Origin: Halosimplex salinum
GTDB taxonomy: Archaea; Halobacteriota; Halobacteria; Halobacteriales; Haloarculaceae
Direction of reading: 5' to 3'
DNA length: 37,389 nucleotides
NCBI RefSeq assembly: GCF_003730195.1
Contig: NZ_QWGG01000018.1
Span: forward strand, 1-37,389
The translations under genes and the position numbers were made by a program. This document shows, in pieces, positions 16,609 through 24,073 of the stretch (position 1 is its first letter; the number at the start of each line of letters is the position of its first letter). Under the pieces are notes generated by a model, which worked only from the letters and a program-made list of their open reading frames with translations, ran no database searches and was not told where the DNA came from.

Positions 16609-16722
16609 ATGTCGGACGATGACCCCTTTGAGATAGATCGAAAGCTTAGCTTGTGTGCTAAGTCGGGATGTGACACTCCCATAGGCCGAGAACACGAATT
16701 TTGTCCAAAACACCGAGATTGA
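16609..16722 (+). CDS. Zinc-finger microprotein 4 of tandem array
   Basis: This 37-residue protein (MSDDDPFEID...) has Cys16, Cys21, Cys32 and His35 with PIGREHEFCPKH. Only two bases separate it from the stop of copy 3. It is closest to copy 3 at the C-terminus (FCPKHR). Confidence 0.82.
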   Translation: MSDDDPFEIDRKLSLCAKSGCDTPIGREHEFCPKHRD

Positions 16723-16724
16723 GT

Positions 16725-16835
16725 ATGTCTGACGACGAATTTGAAACCGAGGCATTACAGAAGACCTGTGCTGAATCGGGATGTAAAACCGCAGTAGGGC
16801 GAGAACACGACTACTGCTTTGAACACCGTGAATAG
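16725..16835 (+). CDS. Zinc-finger microprotein 5 of tandem array
   Basis: This 36-residue protein (MSDDEFETEA...) has Cys15, Cys20, Cys31 and His34 with AVGREHDYCFEH. It starts two bases after copy 4 and ends four bases before the membrane protein gene, so that gene belongs to the same operon. Confidence 0.82.
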   Translation: MSDDEFETEALQKTCAESGCKTAVGREHDYCFEHRE

Positions 16836-16839
16836 TTAG

Positions 16840-17409
16840 ATGATTTCCATAGGATTGGTATATCTCATTTTACTTGGCGCTTTTATATCCGTTCCCGCTG
16901 GTCAGATTTTGATCAATCCAGCATCGACTACCGAAGCTCCCTCCTCTGAGGATTCAATGTCGGTGGTTGATAGAACAGCATCAGAATCGGTCGCCCTGTT
17001 TGCTATCGTATTAGTGGTGATTCAGTTTATACTGGAAGATAACCAGATGGGCTACTATCAGGAACTTACGATTGGAGTTCTGACTGTCTGTGCTGGTTTC
17101 TTGATGCTCACGTTCATTCTAGAACTCTTTAGTGACATTCGAGTAGTCCTATTTCATCTACAAATCACAGCTCTCAGATACTCCGGACTGCTTCTGTTTT
17201 CTGGACTGTTTTTCCTCCTCCAATCATACCAATTGAATCCGCAAATACAGTTACTATTCGGTGTGTTCGTTCTCCTTTCGTGGGTCACTTGGATAGTCCA
17301 CGAGCTGAACTACCTATTCAGAATCCAGCGTAGGGAGTGGGATAACAGAGATATAGATAGAGGTGAGTGGTTCCGCAAAGCAATTCGCAAAAAGCTCCCA
17401 TCCTCGTGA
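16840..17409 (+). CDS. Five-helix membrane protein at the end of the microprotein array
   Basis: The 189-residue protein has about five hydrophobic segments (residues 3-26, 48-66, 76-97, 113-131 and 137-157) and a basic, charged C-terminal tail of about 30 residues (RIQRREWDNRDIDRGEW...), likely cytoplasmic. No family was recognised. It starts four bases after the last zinc microprotein gene, which makes shared transcription and a shared function likely. Codon use is AT-rich like the array and unlike the operons at 11-15 kb. The IS701-type element sits 70 bases downstream and does not interrupt it. Confidence 0.75.
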   Translation: MISIGLVYLILLGAFISVPAGQILINPASTTEAPSSEDSMSVVDRTASESVALFAIVLVVIQFILEDNQMGYYQELTIGVLTVCAGFLMLTFILELFSDIRVVLFHLQITALRYSGLLLFSGLFFLLQSYQLNPQIQLLFGVFVLLSWVTWIVHELNYLFRIQRREWDNRDIDRGEWFRKAIRKKLPSS

Positions 17410-17479
17410 GATCTGGCTCTGTTGAAATCCTCAGCATATGATATATTCTGACCCGGTTGCGGTCAATACAGACAATTAA

Positions 17480-17495
17480 CTCAGCTTTGCACGTT
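17480..17495 (+). repeat. Left terminal inverted repeat of the IS701-type element
   Basis: CTCAGCTTTGCACGTT. It includes the stop codon of the transposase, which ends at 17481. Confidence 0.8.
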
Positions 17496-18704
17496 AGCGT
17501 CGGCGGTTGAGTGAACGAAGAGGTGGTCGATTTCTTCCATGAGATCATCGACGCCACGATCATCGTTGTCTCGAACCCACGAGAGAAGATTGTATACGGC
17601 CTCTTTCAGGGAATGTTCGAGGTTCGCTCGAAGCGATGACGCCTTCGAGCGAACCGTTCCCAAGGCGCTCGATTCAGGATCAAGACGAACGAGACTGTAG
17701 GCAGCCATCAGAAGGTGCCAGTGCCGACTGGCACCTTCGTCAGTCTGCATCTCGCAGTCTCCCAAGCCGAGATCCTGTTTCGAGTCCTCGAAGAACGTCT
17801 CGATGCGCCACCGCATCCCATAGGAGCGAATCACGTGCTCGGTCGGTGCGTCGATTTTGTTCGTGGCGAAGTACTTGACCGGATTCTCTTCGTCGTCCTC
17901 GGTTTCTTTCTCGGCGAGAACCAGCTTCACGTCTCCCAGTTGGGAGACGGGAAGCTTCTTCGTCCAGATGTGGTAAGCGTCATCCTCGATGTCGCGCTCA
18001 ACTGTGTCGATGCGCTCTGCCAGCGCATCGACGCGGAGTTCTTCGCCGGCGTAAGTCACCTTTCGATTGCTCCGAAGTGGGCCGATCCAGTCCTTGTCGT
18101 AGGATTCGATATGGTCAGGAAGGCCAGAATCGTGAGCGAACCACGAGTCGAAGAGGTAGGTGTCCGCAGGCACACCTACCTCTTCTTCGAGCTCCGTGAC
18201 GATGTCTCTGGCCAGATCGTATTTCGTATCGTGGTCGTTGTCCTCGTTGTCTTGCTGTTCGTAGAGGCGGAAAGTGAGTGGATAGGCGGTTTTGTCGTCA
18301 GCGTAGAAGGCGTAGATGAGGTCTTGACCCCAGACAGTGTCACCTTCGGCGTGATCGTAGAACCGGCCGACGCCGGGGACTTCGTCCCCGGCTTTCTCGG
18401 TGATCGTGTCGTCGAGGATGATGTAGCCATCCTTCGACCAGCGCGTTTCACCGTGTTTCTGAAGCTCTTCGAGGCGTTCGTGGTTGAACTCCTGTTCGTC
18501 CCAGTCGTACTCGGTGAGGAACTTGTTGAGGGCGCGTTTTCCCTGAGCTGGAAGGACTTCGCGTGCGATACCCGCCACGGTCTTGTTGCTGGCGGCAACA
18601 AGACCGGTGGCGTAGGTTTTCGCGTGATGACGTTGTGCTGGTGACAGCGACTCGAACTCGTCAAACACGCGCGTACACGACAAGAATTCCGTAATCGGCA
18701 TCAT
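17481..18704 (-). CDS. IS701-family transposase
   Basis: The 407-residue protein has the family hallmarks: an ILDDTITEKAG segment near residues 95-105 with the first catalytic Asp, GVGRFYDHAEGDTVWG after it, FDSWFAHDSG with the second Asp, and RWRIETFFEDSKQDLGL with the catalytic Glu. Length is usual for the family. The frame is undamaged and the element's ends are intact, so it is probably active or recently so. Confidence 0.93.
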   Translation of the reverse strand: MMPITEFLSCTRVFDEFESLSPAQRHHAKTYATGLVAASNKTVAGIAREVLPAQGKRALNKFLTEYDWDEQEFNHERLEELQKHGETRWSKDGYIILDDTITEKAGDEVPGVGRFYDHAEGDTVWGQDLIYAFYADDKTAYPLTFRLYEQQDNEDNDHDTKYDLARDIVTELEEEVGVPADTYLFDSWFAHDSGLPDHIESYDKDWIGPLRSNRKVTYAGEELRVDALAERIDTVERDIEDDAYHIWTKKLPVSQLGDVKLVLAEKETEDDEENPVKYFATNKIDAPTEHVIRSYGMRWRIETFFEDSKQDLGLGDCEMQTDEGASRHWHLLMAAYSLVRLDPESSALGTVRSKASSLRANLEHSLKEAVYNLLSWVRDNDDRGVDDLMEEIDHLFVHSTADANVQS

Positions 18705-18740
18705 CCGTCCTTGCCACCGCCTACGTCACGCTCCTACTTC

Positions 18741-18756
18741 AACGTGCAAAGTTGAG
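18741..18756 (-). repeat. Right terminal inverted repeat of the IS701-type element
   Basis: AACGTGCAAAGTTGAG, the complement of CTCAACTTTGCACGTT. It lies about 37 bases before the transposase start. Confidence 0.8.
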
Positions 18757-18848
18757 CAATTAAGTAATCACTTGATGGCGACGGCGAGCGCGAAGACGCG
18801 CAGAACCAGATCAATAACCATGATTCGCGTCGGGGCGCGTCATCCCGG

Positions 18849-19673
18849 TCACCCAACGAGCCCGGATTTGTAGTCGTCGCGGTCGTCGGACAGTTTATCT
18901 AACCGGGCTTGCGGGAGGCGCAGCGTGAATTCCGTATTCCCAGCTGATTTCTCGTCTATGTCTGAGACGTGGCCTTCGAGCGGCTTGTCCTTGATGACTT
19001 TCGTTGTCCCGACGAAATTCGACCCGGTGTAGGTGAGCCCGCTCTCTTCGACCGTGAGCTCGACCGCTGTCACCCCCGCGGTGTGCGGCGTGCCGCTCGT
19101 CCGCCATTCCTCGACCGTTACTTTCGACCCTTTTGAGATATCCACAAAGTCTTCCATAGTAACGTCGAGCTCAACGCGATCCACGCCCTCCACGTCGTCC
19201 AGGTTCGGCGTCTCGTCGGGCGACTCAATAGCGTTGTACAGCTTCGCAGTGATCTCGTTGATATTGTCCTCGGTGACTTTGTCGCCGATTATATTAGCGA
19301 GACTCGGACTTTCCTCTTGGAGTTCTTCAAACTCCATCCCGTGCAGTAGTGGGAGAATGACGTTCTCGTCCGCTTTATTGTGCTTCTGCACGAGACCATC
19401 GAGCTCCCATTCGGACATCCCCTCGAAATACGACGGGGAGATGAGGATGACAGCGTGTTCGGATTCCGTGAGGGCGCGGTCAATTGAGGAGCGGATGTTG
19501 TCTCCAATCCCGAGTTCGACGCCGTCGTACCATACATCGAGGCCGTACGCGGTGAGTTCGTCGTAGAGCGCGTTTGCTACGGGTTTGGAATCTTCGTGCG
19601 AGTAGGAGATCATCGCGTCGTATTCTTCCTCCCGTTCCTCCGCGGATTCGCCGGTTTCAGGTTCTTCGGTCAT
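18849..19673 (-). CDS. TIR-domain protein, candidate defence effector
   Basis: Residues about 17-120 of 274 form a TIR domain: YDAMISYSHEDS, LDVWYDGVELGIGDNI, SEHAVILISPSYF and SEWELDGL, where Glu90 is the likely catalytic glutamate. Prokaryotic TIR domains commonly cleave NAD+ or make cyclic ADP-ribose signals in anti-phage systems. The remaining 150 residues are beta-rich and acidic without a recognised domain and could sense a ligand or partner. A TATA-like element about 29 bases upstream, and GGGAG before the ATG, indicate its own promoter. The small membrane protein gene lies 70 bases upstream on the same strand. Confidence 0.85.
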   Translation of the reverse strand: MTEEPETGESAEEREEEYDAMISYSHEDSKPVANALYDELTAYGLDVWYDGVELGIGDNIRSSIDRALTESEHAVILISPSYFEGMSEWELDGLVQKHNKADENVILPLLHGMEFEELQEESPSLANIIGDKVTEDNINEITAKLYNAIESPDETPNLDDVEGVDRVELDVTMEDFVDISKGSKVTVEEWRTSGTPHTAGVTAVELTVEESGLTYTGSNFVGTTKVIKDKPLEGHVSDIDEKSAGNTEFTLRLPQARLDKLSDDRDDYKSGLVG

Positions 19674-19697
19674 TATCTCCCACGTTGCGTGTGATGC

Positions 19698-19705
19698 ATT
19701 AAAAA
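19698..19705 (-). promoter_or_regulatory. TATA box of the TIR gene
   Basis: TTTTTAAT on the minus strand is centred about 29 bases before the ATG at 19673, so the TIR gene can be transcribed independently of the membrane protein gene. Confidence 0.45.
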
Positions 19706-19743
19706 TTCACCAACCAGCACACCAGTTTGGTGACGTCCTGTTG

Positions 19744-20109
19744 TTATGGCCGGTATTCTTTGATGATGTCGGGTGGTTCTTGCCATTGCAGGAACCGGTG
19801 GAGTGGGTACGCGAGGAGCGCGCCGAACACCACCATTCCGGCGAGCGCCGCGATGAAGACCATCAGGAAGGCGACTAGTGCTTCGGGTGATGGGAGCGTG
19901 TACGAGGTGGTGGCAATGCCGTTCACTGTGAGCATCCCGGCAAAGAGTACGGCGGCAAAGAGCATTACGCCGATCCCGCGGGTCGTACTCCAGTTGAATG
20001 CCTCGTCGCGTATGAAGCGGTTCATGATTGCGTAAGCCGGCACGATGCTCGCGCTCACTGCAAATGCGCTGATGAGTAAGATGCTCGCCGCGGAGACGAC
20101 CTCAACCAT
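19744..20109 (-). CDS. Small three-helix membrane protein next to the TIR gene
   Basis: The 121-residue protein has three hydrophobic segments (about residues 3-28, 44-64 and 79-102). No family was recognised. It precedes the TIR gene on the same strand with a 70-base gap. Membrane partners are seen in some TIR- and other defence systems, but the link here rests only on position. Confidence 0.7.
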   Translation of the reverse strand: MVEVVSAASILLISAFAVSASIVPAYAIMNRFIRDEAFNWSTTRGIGVMLFAAVLFAGMLTVNGIATTSYTLPSPEALVAFLMVFIAALAGMVVFGALLAYPLHRFLQWQEPPDIIKEYRP

Positions 20110-20364
20110 TTACTGAAGGGAGTTCTCAGGGTCAGATATTCAATTTTGTTCTGCTAGATGGCTCAAACTCTTTCTCCAAGAAGAGATCAAAATCCCATTA
20201 CTCACAATTAACTTGCACACCTTACTGAGCAACGTATTCAGCCAGTCCACGCTGAAATAACTACTTTGTGAAGAGCCCTCTGAGGCCCTCACCGTCTAAC
20301 CCCATCATCCCAGCAGTCTCTCGATTAACGCGTCTTTGTTTGCGGCCACGGACCTGAACCGCTT

Positions 20365-20832
20365 ATGGCAACCCTGCAAGCAACTACCGCATCGAACCAT
20401 CCAACTGTCGACCCCGACGCTGTCGAGACAATTGAAGCAATAATCGACGACTACGACTTCTACGGGAGTTTCGATTCCCTGACCATCGGCGTTGTCGAAC
20501 CCAGCCAGGAGGACACTGACCCGTACCTCGAACTCTACGGGTACGTTGCCTTCGAGGTCACCAAGCCCATCCTCGACGAAGATGGGACTGTCGTTGATCG
20601 GGAAGACCACTGCACTGAGGAGTTCCTCGAACGTCTCGCGCCCCACCTTGAGGAACAACTCGTCGTGGAGACCGTCGGCTTCGAGAAGTGTCGCTTCCCG
20701 CTGCTTGCCGGCCAGTGGGTCGCTTGGCCCGATGGGACTATCACCTATAATTCGTTCGATCACGCTCCCGAGAACCCGTCCGTAGAGTCGGCTACGGAAA
20801 CTCCCGACGCTCGGTCTGAATCGTCCGCGTAA
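20365..20832 (+). CDS. Hypothetical protein
   Basis: The 155-residue acidic protein is predicted alpha/beta in its first 120 residues (DAVETIEAIIDDYDFYGSFD, then LELYGYVAFEVTKPI) and has a Ser/Glu/Ala tail. It is the first plus-strand gene after the TIR pair and is followed 21 bases later by a zinc protein gene. No family was recognised. Confidence 0.65.
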   Translation: MATLQATTASNHPTVDPDAVETIEAIIDDYDFYGSFDSLTIGVVEPSQEDTDPYLELYGYVAFEVTKPILDEDGTVVDREDHCTEEFLERLAPHLEEQLVVETVGFEKCRFPLLAGQWVAWPDGTITYNSFDHAPENPSVESATETPDARSESSA

Positions 20833-20853
20833 TCCCACACCCAGCTCATCATT

Positions 20854-21369
20854 ATGGAATCTACTGATACGGCGTCCGAGAACAACGACACTGACGAGCA
20901 AGCAGACCAGGCCGCTGAGCCGACATACATCAGTGTACAGCCAGCGTGTCCAGTCTGTCAGAACTCCAAGTTCGAATCTACCGAAGAAGGGGTGCCGAAC
21001 AATTTCGACACCCACTACGTCCACGTCAGATGTGCGAGATGCAAGACCCAGCTCACCATCGAGTATCGCGCTATCGATGTCTTCTGGCACGGCGGATTCG
21101 ACGGCCAGCACAGCGCCGTTTCGCAGGACCTCCTCACCCCAACCCAGAACGAGTACATCGACGAAGCATCGTATGGGGTACTTCCCGCCAGCGACCTCCT
21201 CTCATCCCTCGACTGGCCGCTCACCTGTGACTGCGGCGAGAAACTCACAGGGAACGAGCTCGTCTCCGATCCAACCGTCCTCCCCGACCACGATGTCGAC
21301 TACGATGATCCCGACTGCGAAACCATCCTCTTTCGATGCGTGAACTGCGACACCATCGTCACTGTATAG
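20854..21369 (+). CDS. Protein with two zinc ribbons
   Basis: The 171-residue protein has two probable zinc ribbons: CPVC/CARC (Cys32, 35, 60, 63) and CDC/CVNC (Cys125, 127, 162, 165). An acidic, disordered N-terminus of about 25 residues precedes them. It is similar in design to the other Cys-pair proteins of this element and may bind nucleic acid or protein partners. Function is unknown. Confidence 0.7.
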   Translation: MESTDTASENNDTDEQADQAAEPTYISVQPACPVCQNSKFESTEEGVPNNFDTHYVHVRCARCKTQLTIEYRAIDVFWHGGFDGQHSAVSQDLLTPTQNEYIDEASYGVLPASDLLSSLDWPLTCDCGEKLTGNELVSDPTVLPDHDVDYDDPDCETILFRCVNCDTIVTV

Positions 21370-21442
21370 TGTCTCAGAGCGGCGGCTACAGAAAGTGCAT
21401 ATAACAACAGCGAATCAAACGAAATAGGATGACGAAATCGGC

Positions 21443-21610
21443 TTAGAGATCTCGAGTTTGAACGGTCTTCCTGTCGTTCGCGTCTGCACGACGCGCAGCA
21501 TCGTCAAGGAGTTCAGCGACTTCCTCGTCGAGCACGTCGAAGAAGTCTGCCGAGACATTCATTCCGTCGAGGTGCTCTCGAACCTTCGATTGGACAATCA
21601 GGTCTGCCAT
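21443..21610 (-). CDS. DUF1931 family small histone-fold protein
   Basis: The 55-residue protein begins MADLIVQSKVREHL and ends NDRKTVQTRDL. The pattern MADLIV...V..HL...NV..DF...LDEEV.ELL.DAA.RA.ANDRKTVQ.RDL is that of the DUF1931 family, which has a histone-like fold and is common in haloarchaea. It is on the opposite strand to its neighbours. An AT-rich TATA-like sequence at about 21638-21648 precedes it. It may help package or regulate the element's DNA; that is inference. Confidence 0.8.
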   Translation of the reverse strand: MADLIVQSKVREHLDGMNVSADFFDVLDEEVAELLDDAARRADANDRKTVQTRDL

Positions 21611-21637
21611 ACGCGTTCCTAATTCTCAGACCCTAAC

Positions 21638-21648
21638 TTAATAATTAA
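21638..21648 (-). promoter_or_regulatory. Probable TATA region of the DUF1931 gene
   Basis: TTAATTATTAAG on the minus strand lies about 30 bases before the ATG at 21610. It is the only strongly AT-rich stretch upstream of that gene. Confidence 0.4.
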
Positions 21649-21871
21649 CGCCTCTATCGCCTGTTTTCTCTCGTCCTATATGCTCCGAGGACTCATCATG
21701 CTCGACATCGAGTCTCCCCCGTCTGGTAACTCACATATCTCACCACCATCAGATACCTCAGATACATATGATACAATCTCGGTAGAACCGGCCAAGCCTC
21801 CAACGTAACCCCTCAGTAACACTCACCCCTCCTCACAGCGCCCGCTCCGCAAACCATTCTCCACTCACCAG

Positions 21872-23338
21872 ATGCCTCCCTCGCTCTCCTACTGGACGGT
21901 CCAGCCTGACCGCTGGACGTTCGGCGCACAGAAGCTCCGCGACTGGGTCGAATCGCAACTCGACGGTCGCGTCCTCAATGCGTGTGCTGGACGGACCCGG
22001 CTCACCCACGATGGGCGGATCGTCCGGAACGACATCAATCCCGATATCGACGCCGACTATCACGTTGACGTCCGCGACCTTCCTGACATCCTCGAGGCTG
22101 AATCGTTCGACACGATCGTCCTCGACCCGCCATTCTCGAAACGACAGAGCACGACCACCTACGACTGCGAGGAGGACACACTACCCACAGTCACCGAACT
22201 CGCTCGCGTTGTCGACGCCCTCCTGAAACCCGGTGGTCGCGTTATCCGGCTCGGTTATACGACGTCGCTTATGCCGCCTGAAGAGGAGTACACGCTCGAA
22301 GAAGTCGCCGTCTGGAATACCCTTGGCCGCCAGCACGACTGGCTCAGTGTCGTCGCTCAGAAACCCAAAAACGAGATCACGTCGGCACGCCGCCCAATAC
22401 ACGAAACCGACGTAGCACTCCCGAACGCAGAAGCCACCGCGTCAGGTGGCGCCGCGACCAGCGGAAATGGGAACACGCCCCTCACCCTCGAGTACATCCG
22501 CCTCAGCCCTGAGATTATGCCTCAAGCCGGCGTCGCCGACTACCTTGCCACCCACCTCTCCGGGCGTGTCCTCAACGTCTCGACGCGTGAACGGTCACTC
22601 CCCCACGACGGCCACCTTGTGCGGATGAGCGTTGACGAATCCGTCGACGCCGCGTACCACTTCGACGAGCGCGAACTCGCAGCCGAATTCGCTGCCGGCA
22701 TCTTCAACACCGTCCTCGTGGACCTCCCGAGTGAGGCGTTCCAGCAGACCACCGATTACGCTGGCCGCACTACTGGCCGGGATACAGCACTCAAACAGGA
22801 ACTCCATCCACTCATCGCCGCGGGCGGCCAGATAATCCAAGTCGGCCACACCGCGACCTGTATGCCGCAGCGCCTCGACTATCGTCGATCCCGCGTCGCC
22901 GTCATCGAGCATCCTTGCGTCGAGCAGGACTGGATCATCAGTATAGATATGAAACAGAACACGGGACTCGATGTCCACGCGACCGACCGCGCACCCCTGG
23001 ACATCCACGTGCCCGACTCAGACGCCGAGGCACAGCACTCGTGTATTCGGTGTGGCGAGGGCTGGTATCTCCACCCCTCCTGGTACGTCGACTGTCCTAC
23101 CTGCGGAGCGCGACCCGAGAACTACTGCGTCACCGACGACGGCTCTATTCTTTACCAGGCACATCCCGAGCGCCTTGCCTACCTCGAAGAGCACCACAAC
23201 CGACACGAATGCGACCCCGGCGTCACTTCCAGAACGCCAGCCACCCTTTCCACCGACCAGGAGGACGACTCCACAACCGCCTCGACAGCCCCAACCGAAC
23301 AGGAATCCCTCGAACAGTTCGCTTCACAGAAGAACTAA
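21872..23338 (+). CDS. Tandem-duplicated SAM-methyltransferase-like protein with a C-terminal zinc finger
   Basis: The 488-residue protein contains two copies of a class I methyltransferase-like domain. Copy 1 (about 20-165) has VLNACAGRTRL (motif I region) and LDPPF (84-88), the catalytic (D/N)PP(Y/F) form. Copy 2 (about 220-365) repeats the layout, with GRVLNVSTRERSLPHDG and VLVDLPSEAF, where DPPF has become DLPS. A zinc finger (Cys391, 394, 408, 411) and CVTDDG...AHPERL follow, then a Ser/Thr tail. Copy 2 has probably lost catalysis and may bind DNA or partners. The target is unknown; DPPF suggests base methylation on an exocyclic amine. Confidence 0.72.
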   Translation: MPPSLSYWTVQPDRWTFGAQKLRDWVESQLDGRVLNACAGRTRLTHDGRIVRNDINPDIDADYHVDVRDLPDILEAESFDTIVLDPPFSKRQSTTTYDCEEDTLPTVTELARVVDALLKPGGRVIRLGYTTSLMPPEEEYTLEEVAVWNTLGRQHDWLSVVAQKPKNEITSARRPIHETDVALPNAEATASGGAATSGNGNTPLTLEYIRLSPEIMPQAGVADYLATHLSGRVLNVSTRERSLPHDGHLVRMSVDESVDAAYHFDERELAAEFAAGIFNTVLVDLPSEAFQQTTDYAGRTTGRDTALKQELHPLIAAGGQIIQVGHTATCMPQRLDYRRSRVAVIEHPCVEQDWIISIDMKQNTGLDVHATDRAPLDIHVPDSDAEAQHSCIRCGEGWYLHPSWYVDCPTCGARPENYCVTDDGSILYQAHPERLAYLEEHHNRHECDPGVTSRTPATLSTDQEDDSTTASTAPTEQESLEQFASQKN

Positions 23339-23365
23339 CCTCTGTCCCCCACCCTTCCCAACACT

Positions 23366-23647
23366 ATGTTCTCTCGCGCTCACTCTACGACAACTCGCCG
23401 CCAACACCATCAGCGCGCCTCAGCCCACGCCTGTCCCGAATGCGGAGCTGATCCGCTCATCATCATCTTCACTGACCCCGCCCCGAACGAGGACGCGACC
23501 TACTGGTTCGACTGTCCACACTGCACCTTCGCTTCGGCGCTTCGTGCGATACCAACAACTGACGACGAACCCACTCCTCAGGCCCCGTTAGCACAGGAGA
23601 ATATCAACGAGTACGTCGCAGCGATCGACGTCGAACCACCGTTCTAA
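23366..23647 (+). CDS. Small zinc-ribbon protein
   Basis: The 93-residue protein has one zinc ribbon (Cys23, 26, 50, 53 in CPEC and CPHC pairs) preceded by a basic, Ser/Thr-rich N-terminus of about 20 residues. It starts 28 bases after the tandem methyltransferase-like gene and is probably co-transcribed. Function is unknown. Confidence 0.6.
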   Translation: MFSRAHSTTTRRQHHQRASAHACPECGADPLIIIFTDPAPNEDATYWFDCPHCTFASALRAIPTTDDEPTPQAPLAQENINEYVAAIDVEPPF

Positions 23648-23722
23648 CAGCACCCTCCTCGCTCGGTGTGTTTTTCTCACTCTTCGAGCCTGAAAGCCCG
23701 TCGAACGGGCTGCGTGATCCAT

Positions 23723-24073
23723 ATGACCGAGACAGGCTCCACCACGTCCCCCGACGCCCGCAGCGAGACCTCCTACCAGCTGACTGGGTCCCGTCCAAGC
23801 GACAAACCGTACTCCGTCACAGCCATCGCACGCGACGACTGGGAGCCGGGTCAGCCCTGTCCCGAGTGTGGGACGTCCCACCTCCACGAGATGCATCTGA
23901 ACGAGGAATGTGCGATTCATCACGATGGGTCGAGCGCGTTCAGCGCCGCCCTCGATCGACTCGGCACCGTCGAGTACTGGTGTCCCGAATGTGAGACCGT
24001 CCTCTACCGCCACGCCGCATACGCTCTCTGGCTCGCCCTCACAAACAACCTCGACCACGACGCCTCAGTATGA
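23723..24073 (+). CDS. Zinc-ribbon protein coupled to the PP-loop gene
   Basis: The ATG at 23723 gives 116 residues; a GTG at 23666 would add 19 residues that look non-coding. One zinc ribbon is visible (Cys46, 49 in CPEC; Cys87, 90 in CPEC). The stop codon overlaps the ATG of the PP-loop enzyme gene as ATGA, so the two are translationally coupled and the protein may be that enzyme's partner. Confidence 0.65.
   Translation: MTETGSTTSPDARSETSYQLTGSRPSDKPYSVTAIARDDWEPGQPCPECGTSHLHEMHLNEECAIHHDGSSAFSAALDRLGTVEYWCPECETVLYRHAAYALWLALTNNLDHDASV

Larger units (their letters stand above)
17473..18763. mobile_element. IS701-type insertion sequence with target duplication
   Basis: The element runs from about 17480 to 18756 and contains one transposase gene. 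Its ends are inverted repeats CTCAGCTTTGCACGTT (17480-17495) and the complement of CTCAACTTTGCACGTT (18741-18756), with one mismatch in 16. Directly outside lie identical CAATTAA copies at 17473-17479 and 18757-18763, a 7-bp target duplication. Intact ends and duplication indicate a recent insertion. The exact end by a base or two is uncertain because AT-rich sequence flanks the repeats. Confidence 0.85.

Noticed and set aside
16261-16835. CRISPR-like or plain tandem DNA repeat
   Set aside because: The repetition is at protein level with open frames and variable bases; spacer-like units of constant length with identical repeats are absent.
21680-21808. 42-residue frame before the tandem methyltransferase gene
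   Set aside because: No ribosome-binding site, no motif and a Ser/Pro-rich composition; the cagatac repeats there could as well be regulatory.
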